A stretch of 64,000 nucleotides of DNA, taken from the NCBI RefSeq assembly GCF_001562115.1, contig NZ_CP013926.1:496001-560000 (forward strand), written 5' to 3'. Positions 1 through 11,227 of the stretch are shown here, one piece after another (positions within the stretch are counted from its first letter, which is position 1; every line of letters begins with the position of its first letter). Under the pieces are notes generated by a model. That model was not told where the DNA came from, searched no databases, and was given only the letters and a program-made list of their open reading frames with translations. Origin of the DNA: Alteromonas stellipolaris. GTDB taxonomy: Bacteria; Pseudomonadota; Gammaproteobacteria; Enterobacterales; Alteromonadaceae. The translations under genes and the position numbers were made by a program.

Positions 1-1
1 A

Positions 2-2095
2 GAAAACGCTGAATCCTTGCTGCTGCTAAAGTCTGACGAGCTATATAACTCACTACTTTTCAGTCAGCAATCACTGAAAAAATTAGAGCTCGCGTTGTGG
101 GCATCGCAAGAGTCATTTTGGGATTGGCAAGCAAGCCATGACATCATTGATATTCGAGCGTTTTCGCTCAATTCAGAAAGCGAATCTACCTGGTCAGGAA
201 CGCCAATCGACTTAATGGCGTTAGTGCATGAAGACGACTTGGAAAACTTACAGTTTCAATGGTCGATGGCGCTTCATGGAGGCCGCGAACGCATAGAGCT
301 TTCCTTTCGTATGAGCATACAAGGTCAGTTGCAATGGGTTCGTTTGAGGGGGCGTGTGCTTAAGCGTGGCGTTAGCGGTGAAGCCTTGCAAATAGTGGGC
401 ACCACCAGAGACATTACGCAGCTAAGGCAGGCAGAGCAATCCTTCCAGCTAATGGCATCAGCCTTTGCTAATTCCCGCGAACCCATGTTGGTATTGTCAC
501 CTAGCTTGAGCATAAATGAGTGTAATGAAGCGTTTGTGAAGTTAGTGGGCGCGCCAGATAAGATGGCTTGTATCAATCTCAATCTCAATGATTTGCTGAT
601 AGGGGAAAAAGTTAATACGAACAGCCTGCAACACAACAAACAGCTTAGGTTTGAATCTGTTATTGTGCCTAGAGTAGGTAAAAACACACCGGTAGATATT
701 TCAGTATCAGTTTTTGATAATTATCTACAAGCCCAGTCGTCGCTCATAGCTACTATGCGGGATATTAGTGAACGTAAACGCAATGAAGCTCGCTTAAAGC
801 AACTTGCCCTTTATGATGAGTTGACAGGGCTCAATAATCGCAGCGCCCTGCGAGATATTTTTCAACACCTTTTCGACAGCCAAACCGATTTTTTAGTGGT
901 GTTTATCGACCTTGATGGGTTCAAAGCTATTAATGATACCGCTGGGCACGAGAAAGGAGATACCGAACTTCAGCGTGTTGCCGCATTACTTACCGCTGCT
1001 TTCGGTCCGCACGGGGATGTGGCGCGGTGGGGAGGCGATGAGTTTATCGCTGTACTTCCAAGGCAACATATTGACTGGGCGGTGGAAAAATCCGAAGCGC
1101 TTATTGGCCTCATAGAAGAAGATGTTGTGGTGACCAAAAAGGTCGAATTAAAACTGTCAGCAAGTATTGGTATTGCCAAATTCCCCAAAGACAATGACAG
1201 TATTGAAGGCGTTGTCCAATGTGCAGATGCAGCGATGTATCACGCCAAAAAGCTTGGTAAAGGCCAAGTGAATGTGTACGAAGAAGGGCTTTACGAGAGA
1301 ATGTCGCAACAGGTCAGTATGGTGAACGACTTGCGTAAGGCTATCGAAAACAATTTACTCGATTACTATATTCAAGGTAAGTATGACTTGCAGGGTAATT
1401 TGAAAGGCGGAGAAGTACTTTGTAGGTGGATATCTGGGTTACACGGTGTTGTGCCTCCTGTGGTATTCATTCCTATCGCTGAAGAGCACGACCTAGACCG
1501 CCAGATTGGCTTGCAAGCGCTGGAAGCTGCATGTGACTACATCGCCATGATGGAAGCGCAGCAAGGAGAAAGCATACCGCTTTCAATTAATATCAGCGTT
1601 AACCAAATGCTCGACACCGAATTCCCCGCTCAAGCCACCAAAATTTGTGATGACTGTTCAGTGCGCACTGACATGATTGAACTTGAGCTCACCGAGTCTA
1701 TTTTTATCCGTGATGAAAAAGCTGCGCTTGTTGCGCTAAATAGTCTGCGTGAAGTCGGCTTCCGCCTTTCACTAGACGATTTTGGCAGTGGGTTTTCTTC
1801 CCTAAGTTATCTTAAGAATTTTCATTTTGAAGTCGTTAAAGTGGACAGGAGCTTGGTGAAAGATATTCACAATAACAGTAAAGCAAATGCGCTTTTTTGT
1901 GGTTTGGTGGCTATGCTTAACCGGTTACAGATTGAAATTGTGGTGGAAGGGGTCGAGCAGGAGTCATACTTGCCTTTTATGGAAAATGCAGACGTGAACC
2001 TAATGCAGGGTTTTTATTTCGATAAACCTATGCCCTATGATCAGTTCCTTGCAAGGCATACGAACCCGTCAGATACTTTTCCTGACAGAAAATAA
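2..2095 (+). CDS. PAS-GGDEF-EAL cyclic-di-GMP signalling protein, 5' end outside window
   Basis: The frame is open to the left edge, so the N terminus is missing; a TTG at 17 is unlikely to be the true start. Visible order: PAS/PAC segments (about 80-770, ending in the ISERKRNEA linker), GGDEF domain (about 800-1290) with an intact GGDEF signature at 1031-1045, then an EAL domain to the end. The EAL signature reads EVL (Glu codon 1412-1414). The other phosphodiesterase residues are present: the Asn of INIS, the Glu of ELTES, DDFGSG, the Lys of VKVD, the Glu of EGVE and the Gln of QGF. The RxxD product-inhibition site before GGDEF is absent. Such proteins make and/or hydrolyse c-di-GMP in response to a PAS-sensed signal. 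Net activity cannot be told from sequence, although the phosphodiesterase half looks functional. Confidence 0.9.
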   Translation, partial: ENAESLLLLKSDELYNSLLFSQQSLKKLELALWASQESFWDWQASHDIIDIRAFSLNSESESTWSGTPIDLMALVHEDDLENLQFQWSMALHGGRERIELSFRMSIQGQLQWVRLRGRVLKRGVSGEALQIVGTTRDITQLRQAEQSFQLMASAFANSREPMLVLSPSLSINECNEAFVKLVGAPDKMACINLNLNDLLIGEKVNTNSLQHNKQLRFESVIVPRVGKNTPVDISVSVFDNYLQAQSSLIATMRDISERKRNEARLKQLALYDELTGLNNRSALRDIFQHLFDSQTDFLVVFIDLDGFKAINDTAGHEKGDTELQRVAALLTAAFGPHGDVARWGGDEFIAVLPRQHIDWAVEKSEALIGLIEEDVVVTKKVELKLSASIGIAKFPKDNDSIEGVVQCADAAMYHAKKLGKGQVNVYEEGLYERMSQQVSMVNDLRKAIENNLLDYYIQGKYDLQGNLKGGEVLCRWISGLHGVVPPVVFIPIAEEHDLDRQIGLQALEAACDYIAMMEAQQGESIPLSINISVNQMLDTEFPAQATKICDDCSVRTDMIELELTESIFIRDEKAALVALNSLREVGFRLSLDDFGSGFSSLSYLKNFHFEVVKVDRSLVKDIHNNSKANALFCGLVAMLNRLQIEIVVEGVEQESYLPFMENADVNLMQGFYFDKPMPYDQFLARHTNPSDTFPDRK

Positions 2096-2113
2096 AAGGG
2101 CTTTCGCCCTTTT
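2094..2113 (+). terminator. Intrinsic terminator after the GGDEF-EAL gene
   Basis: An 8-bp stem AAAAGGGC/GCCCTTTT with a TTTC loop begins inside the stop codon region and is followed by TATTTAT. The symmetric A and T tracts could let it work for the convergent DUF1338 gene as well. Confidence 0.75.
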
Positions 2114-2174
2114 ATTTATCGCATATCAGTTCTTACTTTTCGTTCAATACCCGCTAATTTAACGCGTAAATAAC

Positions 2175-2981
2175 TCAACTGGCGTTAGTGCTTTCAAAAA
2201 TCTTATCTGCAGACGCTGCCACAAAACCTTGGTAACGCTTGCCATTAGGCATGTTATAACGCTGAGCAAATTCGTAAAAACAGCTAGGAATAGCAGCGGT
2301 CTCATCGGAAAAATTCACAGGAGCGCGGTCGGCCATAGTAGAAGACTGTGCAAGGAAGACTTCAGGTCCGCCTTTTATTTCGCCGCCAGAGGTATTTAGC
2401 ACAAAACCGGCATCTTTAAGACGCGCATTTACGTCTGAAAGCTCATCAGTTTGCCCTAAATGATTAACGCTAACCGTGAAGTGATTGGCGCAAAATCCCC
2501 ATGCCGCCAACCATGCTGCATATTCTGACTCATCTAGCAGGGCATCATAATCGGCTTTACTGATATCCCAGTGACGGCCTGAATAAAGGAAGTTGTCAGC
2601 AGTCACTACATCCGCATCCATTTGTGCTACGAGCTTTTGAATTATAGCTTGTGCATTGTCAGACAGTTCGTTCACTCTCAACTCACTGATGAAAACTTTT
2701 GGTTTTGTATCATCAGGGTGTTCGAAGTGCTTAGCGGTTAGCTTCTTCGCTTCAAAATTGTAATCACCCATTTCGGTATACCCGAGGGCAAGAAAGTGAG
2801 CAGCCAATTTTTCAAGCGCGGTTTTATCTAATGCAAAGGTTCTAAAAGCAACATGATCGTTAACTATGTTATTCGTGCTTTCTTCATCGGCAAGAAGGGC
2901 ATGGATTTTGTGAGCTGAAGGGGTAATTGCAACATAATCGTCCCACATATTGGCAAAGAGCGTATCGATATTGTTATGCAT
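2175..2981 (-). CDS. DUF1338 (2-oxoadipate dioxygenase/decarboxylase-like) protein in the ast operon
   Basis: 268 aa. The family includes HglS, an Fe(II) enzyme turning 2-oxoadipate into D-2-hydroxyglutarate; this short form is roughly half the length of HglS. Candidate metal and substrate residues are visible: His43 and Arg47 in the DHVAFR motif, His167 in ANHF and Glu237 in FYEF. The C-terminal GFVAASADKIFEST is typical of DUF1338. It follows astD by 58 nt on the same strand, so it is probably the last gene of the arginine succinyltransferase operon. Its substrate there is unknown: a 2-oxo acid is the reasonable inference from the family, but no 2-oxoadipate arises in that pathway. Confidence 0.8.
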   Translation of the reverse strand: MHNNIDTLFANMWDDYVAITPSAHKIHALLADEESTNNIVNDHVAFRTFALDKTALEKLAAHFLALGYTEMGDYNFEAKKLTAKHFEHPDDTKPKVFISELRVNELSDNAQAIIQKLVAQMDADVVTADNFLYSGRHWDISKADYDALLDESEYAAWLAAWGFCANHFTVSVNHLGQTDELSDVNARLKDAGFVLNTSGGEIKGGPEVFLAQSSTMADRAPVNFSDETAAIPSCFYEFAQRYNMPNGKRYQGFVAASADKIFESTNAS

Positions 2982-3039
2982 GGCGTGTGTCCTATAAATA
3001 AAGCCGCTATTAATAGCGGCTTTGAATGTAGTGGTGTAA

Positions 3040-4509
3040 TTAAAGTGTTAGGCCTGGGCTTAACTTACCCGGCAAGGTTACTTTTTCAAGCTCTACCGAG
3101 GCGACTGGAAACGCACAGTAGTCGGCGGCATAAAATGCACTAGCGCGATGGTTTCCACTTTCACCAATGCCACCAAAGGGTGCTGCACTGCTTGCACCCG
3201 TAATAGGGCGGTTCCAGTTAACGATGCCTGCACGAATACGTGCAAAGAAATAGCGGTAGTCTTCTTCGCTATCTGCTAGCAATCCTGCCGATAAGCCAAA
3301 GCTTGTATTGTTCGCTTCTTCAATTGCGTTATCAAAGTCGGTGTAGCGAATAACCTTAAGCAATGGGCCGAAGTGCTCTTCATCAGGCAATTCAGATAGC
3401 ATGTCAGTTACATCAATAATACCTGGTGTGGCGAAACCCTTTTGGTTATCAGGCTGTTCTAATCGCAACAACACCTTGCCGCCTAGAGCTTCAAGTTCTT
3501 GCTGCGCTTTAACCATAGATGCTGCAGCGTTTGCTGAAATCATTGCCCCCATGAAAGGCTGATCGTCGGCATCATAGTCATCAATTTTGATATTCTTAGT
3601 GACTTCAAGCAGACGAGCTAATGTGGCATCACCTTGAGCATTGGCAGGTAAAAACAAACGGCGCGCACAAGTACAGCGTTGACCCGACGTAATAAAGGCT
3701 GATTGCACGATATCGTGAACCGCACCATCAATATCGGCAACATCTTTCACAATTAACGGATTATTTCCGCCCATTTCAAGAGCCAAAATTTTACCTGGGT
3801 GTCCTGCAAATTGTTCGTGCAAAATTTTGCCAGTGCGTGAACTTCCGGTAAAGAATAACCCATCTATACCGTTGTGCGACGCTAGTGCTTTACCGGTTTC
3901 AACTTCACCTTGAACCAGGTTAAGTACGCCGGCAGGCAAGCCTGCTTGTTCCCATAGCTTGACCATTTCTTCGGCAACCATAGGGGTAAGATCGCTAGGT
4001 TTAAATACCACGGTATTACCTGCAATAAGCGCTGGTACAATGTGACCATTAGGCAAGTGGCCAGGGAAATTGTACGGGCCGAATACTGCTACAACACCAT
4101 GGGCTTTATGGCGAATGAAAGCTTTACCTACAGGCATAGGGTTTTCAACATTGCCGGTACGCTCAAAATAAGCTTTTTCAGAAATAGCGATTTTACCCAT
4201 CATGGCACCCACTTCTGTGGCGGTTTCCCACTCTGGTTTGCCGGTTTCTTTTGCTATTACTTTAGCTAGGTGCGCTTTCGCTTCGCCTAGCTTTTCGCCG
4301 TAAACTTTAATAATGTTTAAGCGTTCTTCAACCGTCATCATTCCCCAAGCTGGAGCCGCAGCGCGAGCTGCTTTTACCGCTAAGTCAATCTGGCTAGGGG
4401 AGGCTGACTTACCCTCCCAAATAACTTGGTTTTTAGCTGGGTCGATTGAGGCTAAGTCGTGCCCTTCACCGGTAACCCATTGTCCGTCGATAAAATGTGT
4501 GTGTAACAT
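3040..4509 (-). CDS. astD: N-succinylglutamate 5-semialdehyde dehydrogenase
   Basis: 489 aa, the usual AstD length. It oxidises succinylglutamate semialdehyde to succinylglutamate with NAD+, the fourth step of the AST arginine degradation pathway, in the cytoplasm. The aldehyde dehydrogenase fold is clear: FNFPGH oxyanion segment (Asn147), Lys170 in VFKPSD, nucleotide-binding FTGSSRTG (220-227), general base Glu245 in LEMGG and catalytic Cys279 in [10 protein letters not shown]. It lies 16 nt downstream of astA on the same strand. astB and astE, needed to complete the route, are not in this window. Confidence 0.95.
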   Translation of the reverse strand: MLHTHFIDGQWVTGEGHDLASIDPAKNQVIWEGKSASPSQIDLAVKAARAAAPAWGMMTVEERLNIIKVYGEKLGEAKAHLAKVIAKETGKPEWETATEVGAMMGKIAISEKAYFERTGNVENPMPVGKAFIRHKAHGVVAVFGPYNFPGHLPNGHIVPALIAGNTVVFKPSDLTPMVAEEMVKLWEQAGLPAGVLNLVQGEVETGKALASHNGIDGLFFTGSSRTGKILHEQFAGHPGKILALEMGGNNPLIVKDVADIDGAVHDIVQSAFITSGQRCTCARRLFLPANAQGDATLARLLEVTKNIKIDDYDADDQPFMGAMISANAAASMVKAQQELEALGGKVLLRLEQPDNQKGFATPGIIDVTDMLSELPDEEHFGPLLKVIRYTDFDNAIEEANNTSFGLSAGLLADSEEDYRYFFARIRAGIVNWNRPITGASSAAPFGGIGESGNHRASAFYAADYCAFPVASVELEKVTLPGKLSPGLTL

Positions 4510-4525
4510 AAAAAGTGTCCTTCAA

Positions 4526-5563
4526 TTAGTCTCTGAACTTTACAGGTGCAAGACGAACATGGTCGCCTTCTTGCACATTCAGAGCGGCTGCAGCCTGACG
4601 CGAAAGCACGGCAATATTTTGCTCTTCATTAACACCTATTTCGGTGGCTACCGCGCGAAAATCTGCAACAGAGGTGTTTATGATGTAATGGGTTTGACCT
4701 TGTGCGGCCGCTGCATCATCAATAACAATTGGCATTTTTAAGCTAGATTGCGCCGTTCGGATATGGCTGAGGTTGGCCTCTACCGTAGGGCCCGCATCAA
4801 AAATATCAACGTAACCGCGACAGCTAAACCCTTCACCTTCAAGCAACTGCAAGGCGGGGCGGGTTTTTTCATGAACCTGTCCAATAACCGCCTGTGCTTC
4901 TTTGCTCAATAGATTGACGTAAATAGGGTATTTAGGCATCAGCTCTGCAATAAATACCTTATTGCCAATACCGGTAAGGTAATCAGCAGTAGGGAAGTCC
5001 ATCGAGAAAAAGTGGGTTTCAAGCCATTCCCAAAAAGGCGAACGACCTTTTTCATCACTCACACCACGCATCTCGGCAATGACAGTTTCAGAAAAGCGCT
5101 CACGGTGCTCCATCATAAATAAGAAGCGGACTTTCGATAGAAAACGGCCGTTAATGCCACCACGGGCCTGCTCTCTTAAAAACAGTGTACAAATCTCAGT
5201 TACGCCCGTGTAGTCATTACAAAAGGTGAGAATTTCAACCGTATTGTGAATGTTTAGCTCGCGAGAGGCGTGCACCACTTTACTCAAATGATAGTGGTAA
5301 AACGCATCATCAATACCTACAGCTGCTTCAATACCTGACGTGCCTACTACTTCACCGGTTGTCGTATCTTCCATAACAAAAAGGTACGACTCATCACCGG
5401 GTTGGGTCACGTTAGCTTTAGTGAAAGCTTCTTGCGCACGGTCGACTTTTCTATGCAGCAGATCATCGTTAACTGGTAAGGAGGTAAACCCGATACCTGA
5501 CTCTACAGCAATGTCGTACAAGGCCTTGTAATCAGCTTGTGTAATAGGGCGAATTATATTCAT
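4526..5563 (-). CDS. astA: Arginine N-succinyltransferase
   Basis: 345 aa, full length. It transfers succinyl from succinyl-CoA to the alpha-amino group of arginine, the committed step of AST arginine catabolism. The N-terminal IIRPITQADYKALYDIAVESGIG, the central GINGRFLSKVRFLFM and the Glu/His-rich acyltransferase core match the AstA family. It sits between astC (24 nt upstream) and astD (16 nt downstream), all leftward, which supports the operon assignment. No anomalies seen. Confidence 0.95.
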   Translation of the reverse strand: MNIIRPITQADYKALYDIAVESGIGFTSLPVNDDLLHRKVDRAQEAFTKANVTQPGDESYLFVMEDTTTGEVVGTSGIEAAVGIDDAFYHYHLSKVVHASRELNIHNTVEILTFCNDYTGVTEICTLFLREQARGGINGRFLSKVRFLFMMEHRERFSETVIAEMRGVSDEKGRSPFWEWLETHFFSMDFPTADYLTGIGNKVFIAELMPKYPIYVNLLSKEAQAVIGQVHEKTRPALQLLEGEGFSCRGYVDIFDAGPTVEANLSHIRTAQSSLKMPIVIDDAAAAQGQTHYIINTSVADFRAVATEIGVNEEQNIAVLSRQAAAALNVQEGDHVRLAPVKFRD

Positions 5564-5587
5564 GTTCGCTACTCGCTAATTTGGCGT

Positions 5588-6889
<1,302 letters not shown>

Positions 6890-6942
6890 TTAAGGGTTTG
6901 TCTTGTTTGTGAATGGCTGCAGCCCTTTATATACAAGGACTC

Positions 6943-6977
6943 TGGCTTAATTTGCAGGAAAAGTGAATAACTATTTA
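6943..6977. promoter_or_regulatory. Paired ARG boxes upstream of astC (gene-free stretch 6797-7121)
   Basis: 6964-6977 reads TGAATAACTATTTA, 9 of 10 matches to the conserved half-sites of the ArgR box TGAAT-wwww-ATTCA. A second, weaker half-site pair at 6943-6956 (6 of 10) is exactly 21 bp away centre to centre, the standard spacing for two ArgR boxes. ArgR is known to activate ast in enteric bacteria, so this is a likely activator site. I found no convincing sigma-54 -24/-12 element in this 325-bp stretch and saw nothing else in it. Confidence 0.6.
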
Positions 6978-7121
6978 CTACTAAGCCATATTGTTTAGGA
7001 ATAGTGTAATTAAAAGGTGAATTAGGTGTGTAATCTCACAGCCAGAGCGCGTTGATCTGGTGTGGGTCAAATAAGGGTAAAAGAAGATATTTGGCTACTT
7101 TGCATGAATATCCACAAAAAA

Positions 7122-8288
7122 TTAGCTGTTTTCTTCTTCCCGAGATAATGGAAGGGTGAAAATATCAACAGATCTTAGTTGTTCCAATGCACCTGATGGA
7201 TACTCCTGCTCCTTAATCATTGGTTTTACCTCTGGCACTTCAACCATGCGTGATTGGTGTAACATTCTTACCTTCGAATAAGTGCGAGCTTGATGTAGAA
7301 GCTTGGGCATGGAGCCTACTTCACAGGGTTCTCTGGTGGCACATTGGCGCATCGCATCACCAATAAATAAGCGTTTCAACATCATGTTTTCAATGAGATC
7401 AGCGGATACCGCATCGGCATATTCATCTTGTAATGCAATCAGGTAATTTGCCGACGGCGCCAGCTTTAACAACGCTTCATGGCGCATGCGCTCTTTGTCT
7501 TTTTGGCTTTCGTTTAACAGGTGAAGCTGCACCTTATCGAATAACTTGAAGTACAATCGGATGATGGCACATCGACCTAATTGACTGAGCATGCCGAAAC
7601 TATAAGCCTGAATCGGGTTCAGCTTGTAGTGTGGCGCAAGATGCCTAGCCGCGACCGCCGTGCCGTGCGCAAACTGAGTGAGTTTAAGTTTGATGCAAGG
7701 GTATGGGTCGGTTACCTGAGGCATGGCGCGTTTTACAACAAGAGAAGGAATTAGCAGGCGTAAATTCTCAATGCCTAAAAAGCTAAGCGCCGTCCTGAAG
7801 GTTTCAACCACGATTACCCGGCCTTTGGAATCTCGTCTTCTAAAAGCGGGAGAGTTCACGACTTGCATCAACTCGTCATAAAGCCAAGGTAAATTAGTTG
7901 CAATAGGTTCTAGTTTTGATACCGACGCCGCGCGAACCGAAAGCGCATCGAGTAATGCACCAGTGTCGTCACTTAAATTCAATGTGTTGTTGAATACGTC
8001 TGAGGTAAACGATAACTGCTCGGTAAGCTCACCTAATAACACTTCATGTAAGTAATGGTTAACAGTTTCGGTATATGAAGCATCAGACTGTGCTTTTAGG
8101 CGTTTATTCTCTATAGCGACTTTTTCGACGTGAAGTAATTGTCTGCGGGCGTCACCTTGTTCGGATTGCTCAAAGCTGACTTCACCAGGACCACGTTTTC
8201 CCAGCATTTTCATCGCGAGTTCTGGAGAGATTAATAGGCTCTCAAAGCGCTCATCGATAGGCGGCGGGGTCGATGCTTGGGTCGTCAT
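7122..8288 (-). CDS. HDOD-domain protein, role unknown
   Basis: 388 aa from the chosen start. The middle (NLPWLYDELMQVVNSPAFRRRDSKG...VVETFRTALSFLGIENLRLLIP) is an HDOD signature, a non-catalytic HD relative found in signalling proteins. The N-terminal third is charged and helical, with no enzyme motif. I chose ATG at 8288 because AGGAG lies 10 nt upstream; an ATG at 8345 would add 19 residues and has only a weak AGGG. It lies between pabA and the ast operon, on the same strand but 173 nt from pabA, so co-transcription is uncertain. Function is not deducible beyond a probable regulatory or scaffold role. Confidence 0.75.
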   Translation of the reverse strand: MTTQASTPPPIDERFESLLISPELAMKMLGKRGPGEVSFEQSEQGDARRQLLHVEKVAIENKRLKAQSDASYTETVNHYLHEVLLGELTEQLSFTSDVFNNTLNLSDDTGALLDALSVRAASVSKLEPIATNLPWLYDELMQVVNSPAFRRRDSKGRVIVVETFRTALSFLGIENLRLLIPSLVVKRAMPQVTDPYPCIKLKLTQFAHGTAVAARHLAPHYKLNPIQAYSFGMLSQLGRCAIIRLYFKLFDKVQLHLLNESQKDKERMRHEALLKLAPSANYLIALQDEYADAVSADLIENMMLKRLFIGDAMRQCATREPCEVGSMPKLLHQARTYSKVRMLHQSRMVEVPEVKPMIKEQEYPSGALEQLRSVDIFTLPLSREEENS

Positions 8289-8499
8289 CTTAAAGTAGCT
8301 CCTGCTAAGTAACTGTTCGTGCGTCTGTTCATAGATGCCGTGCATTGGGTCGCCCTACTTCCTAAATATATATATTTACAAAGGCGCTTTGTTGATTAAC
8401 CTATAAAAGTAAACAAAAACAACGCCAAATGCGAATAATTGCAGAACTTTTTATCGGCAGGAAGCCCTATAGCTTAAGTTTATTCTGTATCCTTGGCAG

Positions 8500-8521
8500 A
8501 ATAAATAAGGGTTACACCCTA
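8500..8521 (-). terminator. Weak hairpin at the 3' end of pabA
   Basis: Read leftward, AGGGT-GTA-ACCCT overlaps the pabA stop codon and is followed by TATTTATT. The stem is only 5 bp, so termination efficiency is doubtful. Confidence 0.35.
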
Positions 8522-9094
8522 GGCGTTTAGAAAAGCACATAAAATATCGTGGCCATACTCGGTGAGTAAAGATTCAGGGTGAAATTGTACACCCCATATA
8601 GGGAGAGCTTTATGAGAGATCCCCATAATTTCTTTTTCCCCGTCATCAGTTACGCACCACGCATCGATATTTAAGCTTTCAGGAAAGTGGCTTTCATCAA
8701 GCACTAATGAGTGATAGCGAGTTACCGCATAACCTTGTTCAAAGCCGCTAAATAAGCCACGGTTTTTATGAAAGAGCGCGGAAGTTTTGCCGTGCTTAAT
8801 TTCTTTTGCTCCAATCACTGAAGCACCAAAAACCTGACCTATGGCTTGATGGCCTAAGCACACACCAAGTAAGGGGATCTTCCCAGCAAAGTGCTTAATA
8901 GCCTCTAAGCTAATTCCCGACTCATTGGGTGTACATGGGCCTGGTGAAATCACTAAATGACTGGGTGATAAGGCTTCTATATCGGCAATAGTAAGGGCAT
9001 TGTTTCTCACCACCTTAACGCATGCACCTAACTCGGTAAGGTAACGGGCAAGGTTGTGAGTAAATGAATCGAAATTATCAATTAACAGCAACAC
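8519..9094 (-). CDS. pabA: Aminodeoxychorismate/anthranilate synthase glutaminase subunit
   Basis: 191 aa class I glutamine amidotransferase. The triad is visible: Cys79 in GVCLGHQ, His172 and Glu174 in FHPES. It supplies ammonia to PabB (folate) or TrpE (tryptophan). It is not beside trpE, and this rpe-trpS-pabA neighbourhood is one I associate with pabA in Alteromonadales, so the folate role is favoured; amphibolic use with TrpE cannot be excluded. It is 30 nt downstream of trpS and probably co-transcribed. Confidence 0.88.
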   Translation of the reverse strand: MLLLIDNFDSFTHNLARYLTELGACVKVVRNNALTIADIEALSPSHLVISPGPCTPNESGISLEAIKHFAGKIPLLGVCLGHQAIGQVFGASVIGAKEIKHGKTSALFHKNRGLFSGFEQGYAVTRYHSLVLDESHFPESLNIDAWCVTDDGEKEIMGISHKALPIWGVQFHPESLLTEYGHDILCAFLNA

Positions 9095-9124
9095 GACAAC
9101 CTAACCTGTTCAATACAACGCTAA

Positions 9125-10132
9125 TTAAGGTTTTGGAATAAAGCCAACGGCTTCATAAACCTTTTTAAGAGTTTCCTCTGCGCGGGCCGAGGCTTTTTCT
9201 GCGCCATTTCGCATCACATCGTTTAAGTAGTCACGATTGGTGCGAATATCGGCATAGCGTTGCTGAATTGGCTCTAAAAGGCCCACTACCGCTTCTGCTA
9301 CGTCACCCTTCAAGTGACCATACATTTTATCTTCGTATGCCGGCACTAATTCATCTATCGATTTTCCTGTCGATAATGACAATAGGGTAAGTAGGTTTGA
9401 TACCCCAGGCTTTTCTTGTGGGTTGAAGTAAATGTTTGCTTTTTCGTCTGAATCGGTTACCGCACGTTTAATTTTTTTGGTGATTTTTTTAGGATCTTCA
9501 AGCAAGCCAATGAAGTTGTTTGGGTTAACGTCAGACTTCGACATTTTCTTTTCTGGCTCTTGTAGACTCATGATACGAGCACCAAACTCAGGAATGTGAG
9601 GTTCTGGTACACGTAGAATGTCGCCATATAAGTTGTTCATACGGTTAGCGATATCACGGGTAAGCTCTAGATGTTGTTTTTGATCATCACCTACAGGCAC
9701 TTTGTCAGCTTGGTACATTAGAATGTCTGCTGCCATCAATACCGGATAGCCATAAAGGCCAACATTGATATTGTTTTCGTTCTTCGCTGACTTATCTTTA
9801 AATTGCGTCATGCGATTTAGCTCACCCATTTGGGTGTAGCAATTAAGTACCCATGAAAGCTGGGCATGTTGAGGTACATGAGACTGCACGAATAAGGTGC
9901 TTTTTTCTGGGTCGATTCCGCAAGCTAGGTATAACGCCAGTCCATCTAGGCAGGCCTCAAATAATTGCTTAGGATCTTGCCTAACCGTTATGGCATGCAA
10001 ATCCACTAACATGTATAGGCAATCATGATCGTCTTGCATGGAAACCCACTGCTTAAGCGCACCCATGTAATTGCCAAGGGTAAGTTGTCCAGAAGGCTGA
10101 CAGCCACTTAATACAATAGGCTTGTTACTCAT
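9125..10132 (-). CDS. trpS: Tryptophanyl-tRNA synthetase
   Basis: 335 aa, normal for bacterial TrpRS. Class I signatures: the HIGH-equivalent [11 protein letters not shown] near residue 14-24 and KMSKS at 196-200. The Trp pocket region [17 protein letters not shown] is conserved. It charges tRNA-Trp in the cytoplasm. It lies 30 nt after rpe. In Escherichia coli gph sits between rpe and trpS; here it does not. Confidence 0.97.
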   Translation of the reverse strand: MSNKPIVLSGCQPSGQLTLGNYMGALKQWVSMQDDHDCLYMLVDLHAITVRQDPKQLFEACLDGLALYLACGIDPEKSTLFVQSHVPQHAQLSWVLNCYTQMGELNRMTQFKDKSAKNENNINVGLYGYPVLMAADILMYQADKVPVGDDQKQHLELTRDIANRMNNLYGDILRVPEPHIPEFGARIMSLQEPEKKMSKSDVNPNNFIGLLEDPKKITKKIKRAVTDSDEKANIYFNPQEKPGVSNLLTLLSLSTGKSIDELVPAYEDKMYGHLKGDVAEAVVGLLEPIQQRYADIRTNRDYLNDVMRNGAEKASARAEETLKKVYEAVGFIPKP

Positions 10133-10162
10133 AATGTGTACCTGTACGTTAACGTTGTTTAG

Positions 10163-10840
10163 TTACGCCTTAGAAAGACGAGATAATTCAGTGCGCATGT
10201 CATCAATAACTGCGCGGTAATCGGGCTCAGAAAAAATAGCAGAACCGGCTACGAACATATCCGCGCCAGCTTCAGCAATGGCGCGAATGTTATCGACTTT
10301 TACGCCACCGTCAATTTCTATTCTTATATCGTGACCACTTTCTAACACGCGTTGCTTAACGGCGCGCACTTTATCCAATGTGCTAGGGATAAACTTTTGT
10401 CCACCAAAGCCCGGATTGACCGACATGATAAGGATATGGTGTAACTTGTCCATGACATGATCCAGATAATGCAAAGGCGTGGCAGGGTTAAACACCAACC
10501 CAGGTTTACAGCCAGCATCAATTATAAGCTGTAATGAGCGATCGATATGCTCGGATGCTTCAGGGTGAAAACTAATATAGCTGGCACCGGCATCGGCAAA
10601 TTTTTCGATTAAGTCATCAACCGGCTTCACCATCAAATGCACATCAATAGGTGCAGTAATGCCATACTTTCGTAAAGCCTCGCATATCATAGGGCCAAAT
10701 GTGAGGTTGGGCACATAGTGATTATCCATTACATCAAAATGAACCACATCGGCACCTGCGTTTAGTACGTTCTCTACCTCTTCTCCTAGCCGAGCAAAAT
10801 CGGCAGACAGAATTGAGGGGGCAATCAAAAATGGTTTCAT
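10163..10840 (-). CDS. rpe: Ribulose-phosphate 3-epimerase
   Basis: 225 aa TIM-barrel epimerase interconverting ribulose-5-P and xylulose-5-P in the pentose phosphate pathway. Metal and catalytic motifs are present: [44 protein letters not shown] and IEIDGGV. First gene of the leftward rpe-trpS-pabA group. It is separated from dam, its usual upstream neighbour, by a 1.7-kb block of rightward genes. Confidence 0.97.
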   Translation of the reverse strand: MKPFLIAPSILSADFARLGEEVENVLNAGADVVHFDVMDNHYVPNLTFGPMICEALRKYGITAPIDVHLMVKPVDDLIEKFADAGASYISFHPEASEHIDRSLQLIIDAGCKPGLVFNPATPLHYLDHVMDKLHHILIMSVNPGFGGQKFIPSTLDKVRAVKQRVLESGHDIRIEIDGGVKVDNIRAIAEAGADMFVAGSAIFSEPDYRAVIDDMRTELSRLSKA

Positions 10841-11227
10841 CGGTTTTCCCTATTTACGAGGCAATGCACGTGCTAAAAGGTGAAGTTTACCGAAAGTTGG
10901 CTTTTGAAAACAGCGCTGATTACATTACTACTTGTGTTAAAGGGAAGTAAAAATAAGGGGTTGAAAAGATTAAATTAATTGCACCGTATTGGTGAGCATG
11001 CCCATTTTTGGGGCGATTTTGTGCACTTTAACTCAACTTTAAATTTATTTTTTATTTTTCATAATTTATTTTTATTCATAAAATCAGTATTTTATGTTTA
11101 TTTTGGTGGTTGTGGGTATTGCGCTTTAAGTGGGCATCACTCTTGCGTAATCCAACTCAAATATAAGAAAAATCAAGACAGAAAAATTAATTACAACAAG
11201 TTTTGGAACTTCACGGAGAACACACAC
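10841..11227. other. Intergenic region between divergent rpe and the porin gene
   Basis: 387 bp, AT-rich, with long T/A runs around 11038-11100. It must hold the promoters of leftward rpe and the rightward porin. A frame open from 10979 would extend the porin upstream, but it translates to atypical hydrophobic sequence and passes the signal peptide, so I treat it as untranslated. No recognisable operator was found; a GG...GC pair near 11012-11025 resembles a sigma-54 site but lacks the CAC. Confidence 0.5.

Noticed and set aside
10979..11227. N-terminal extension of the porin frame
   Set aside because: The signal peptide and RBS place the start at 11228; the upstream sequence is AT-rich and not protein-like.
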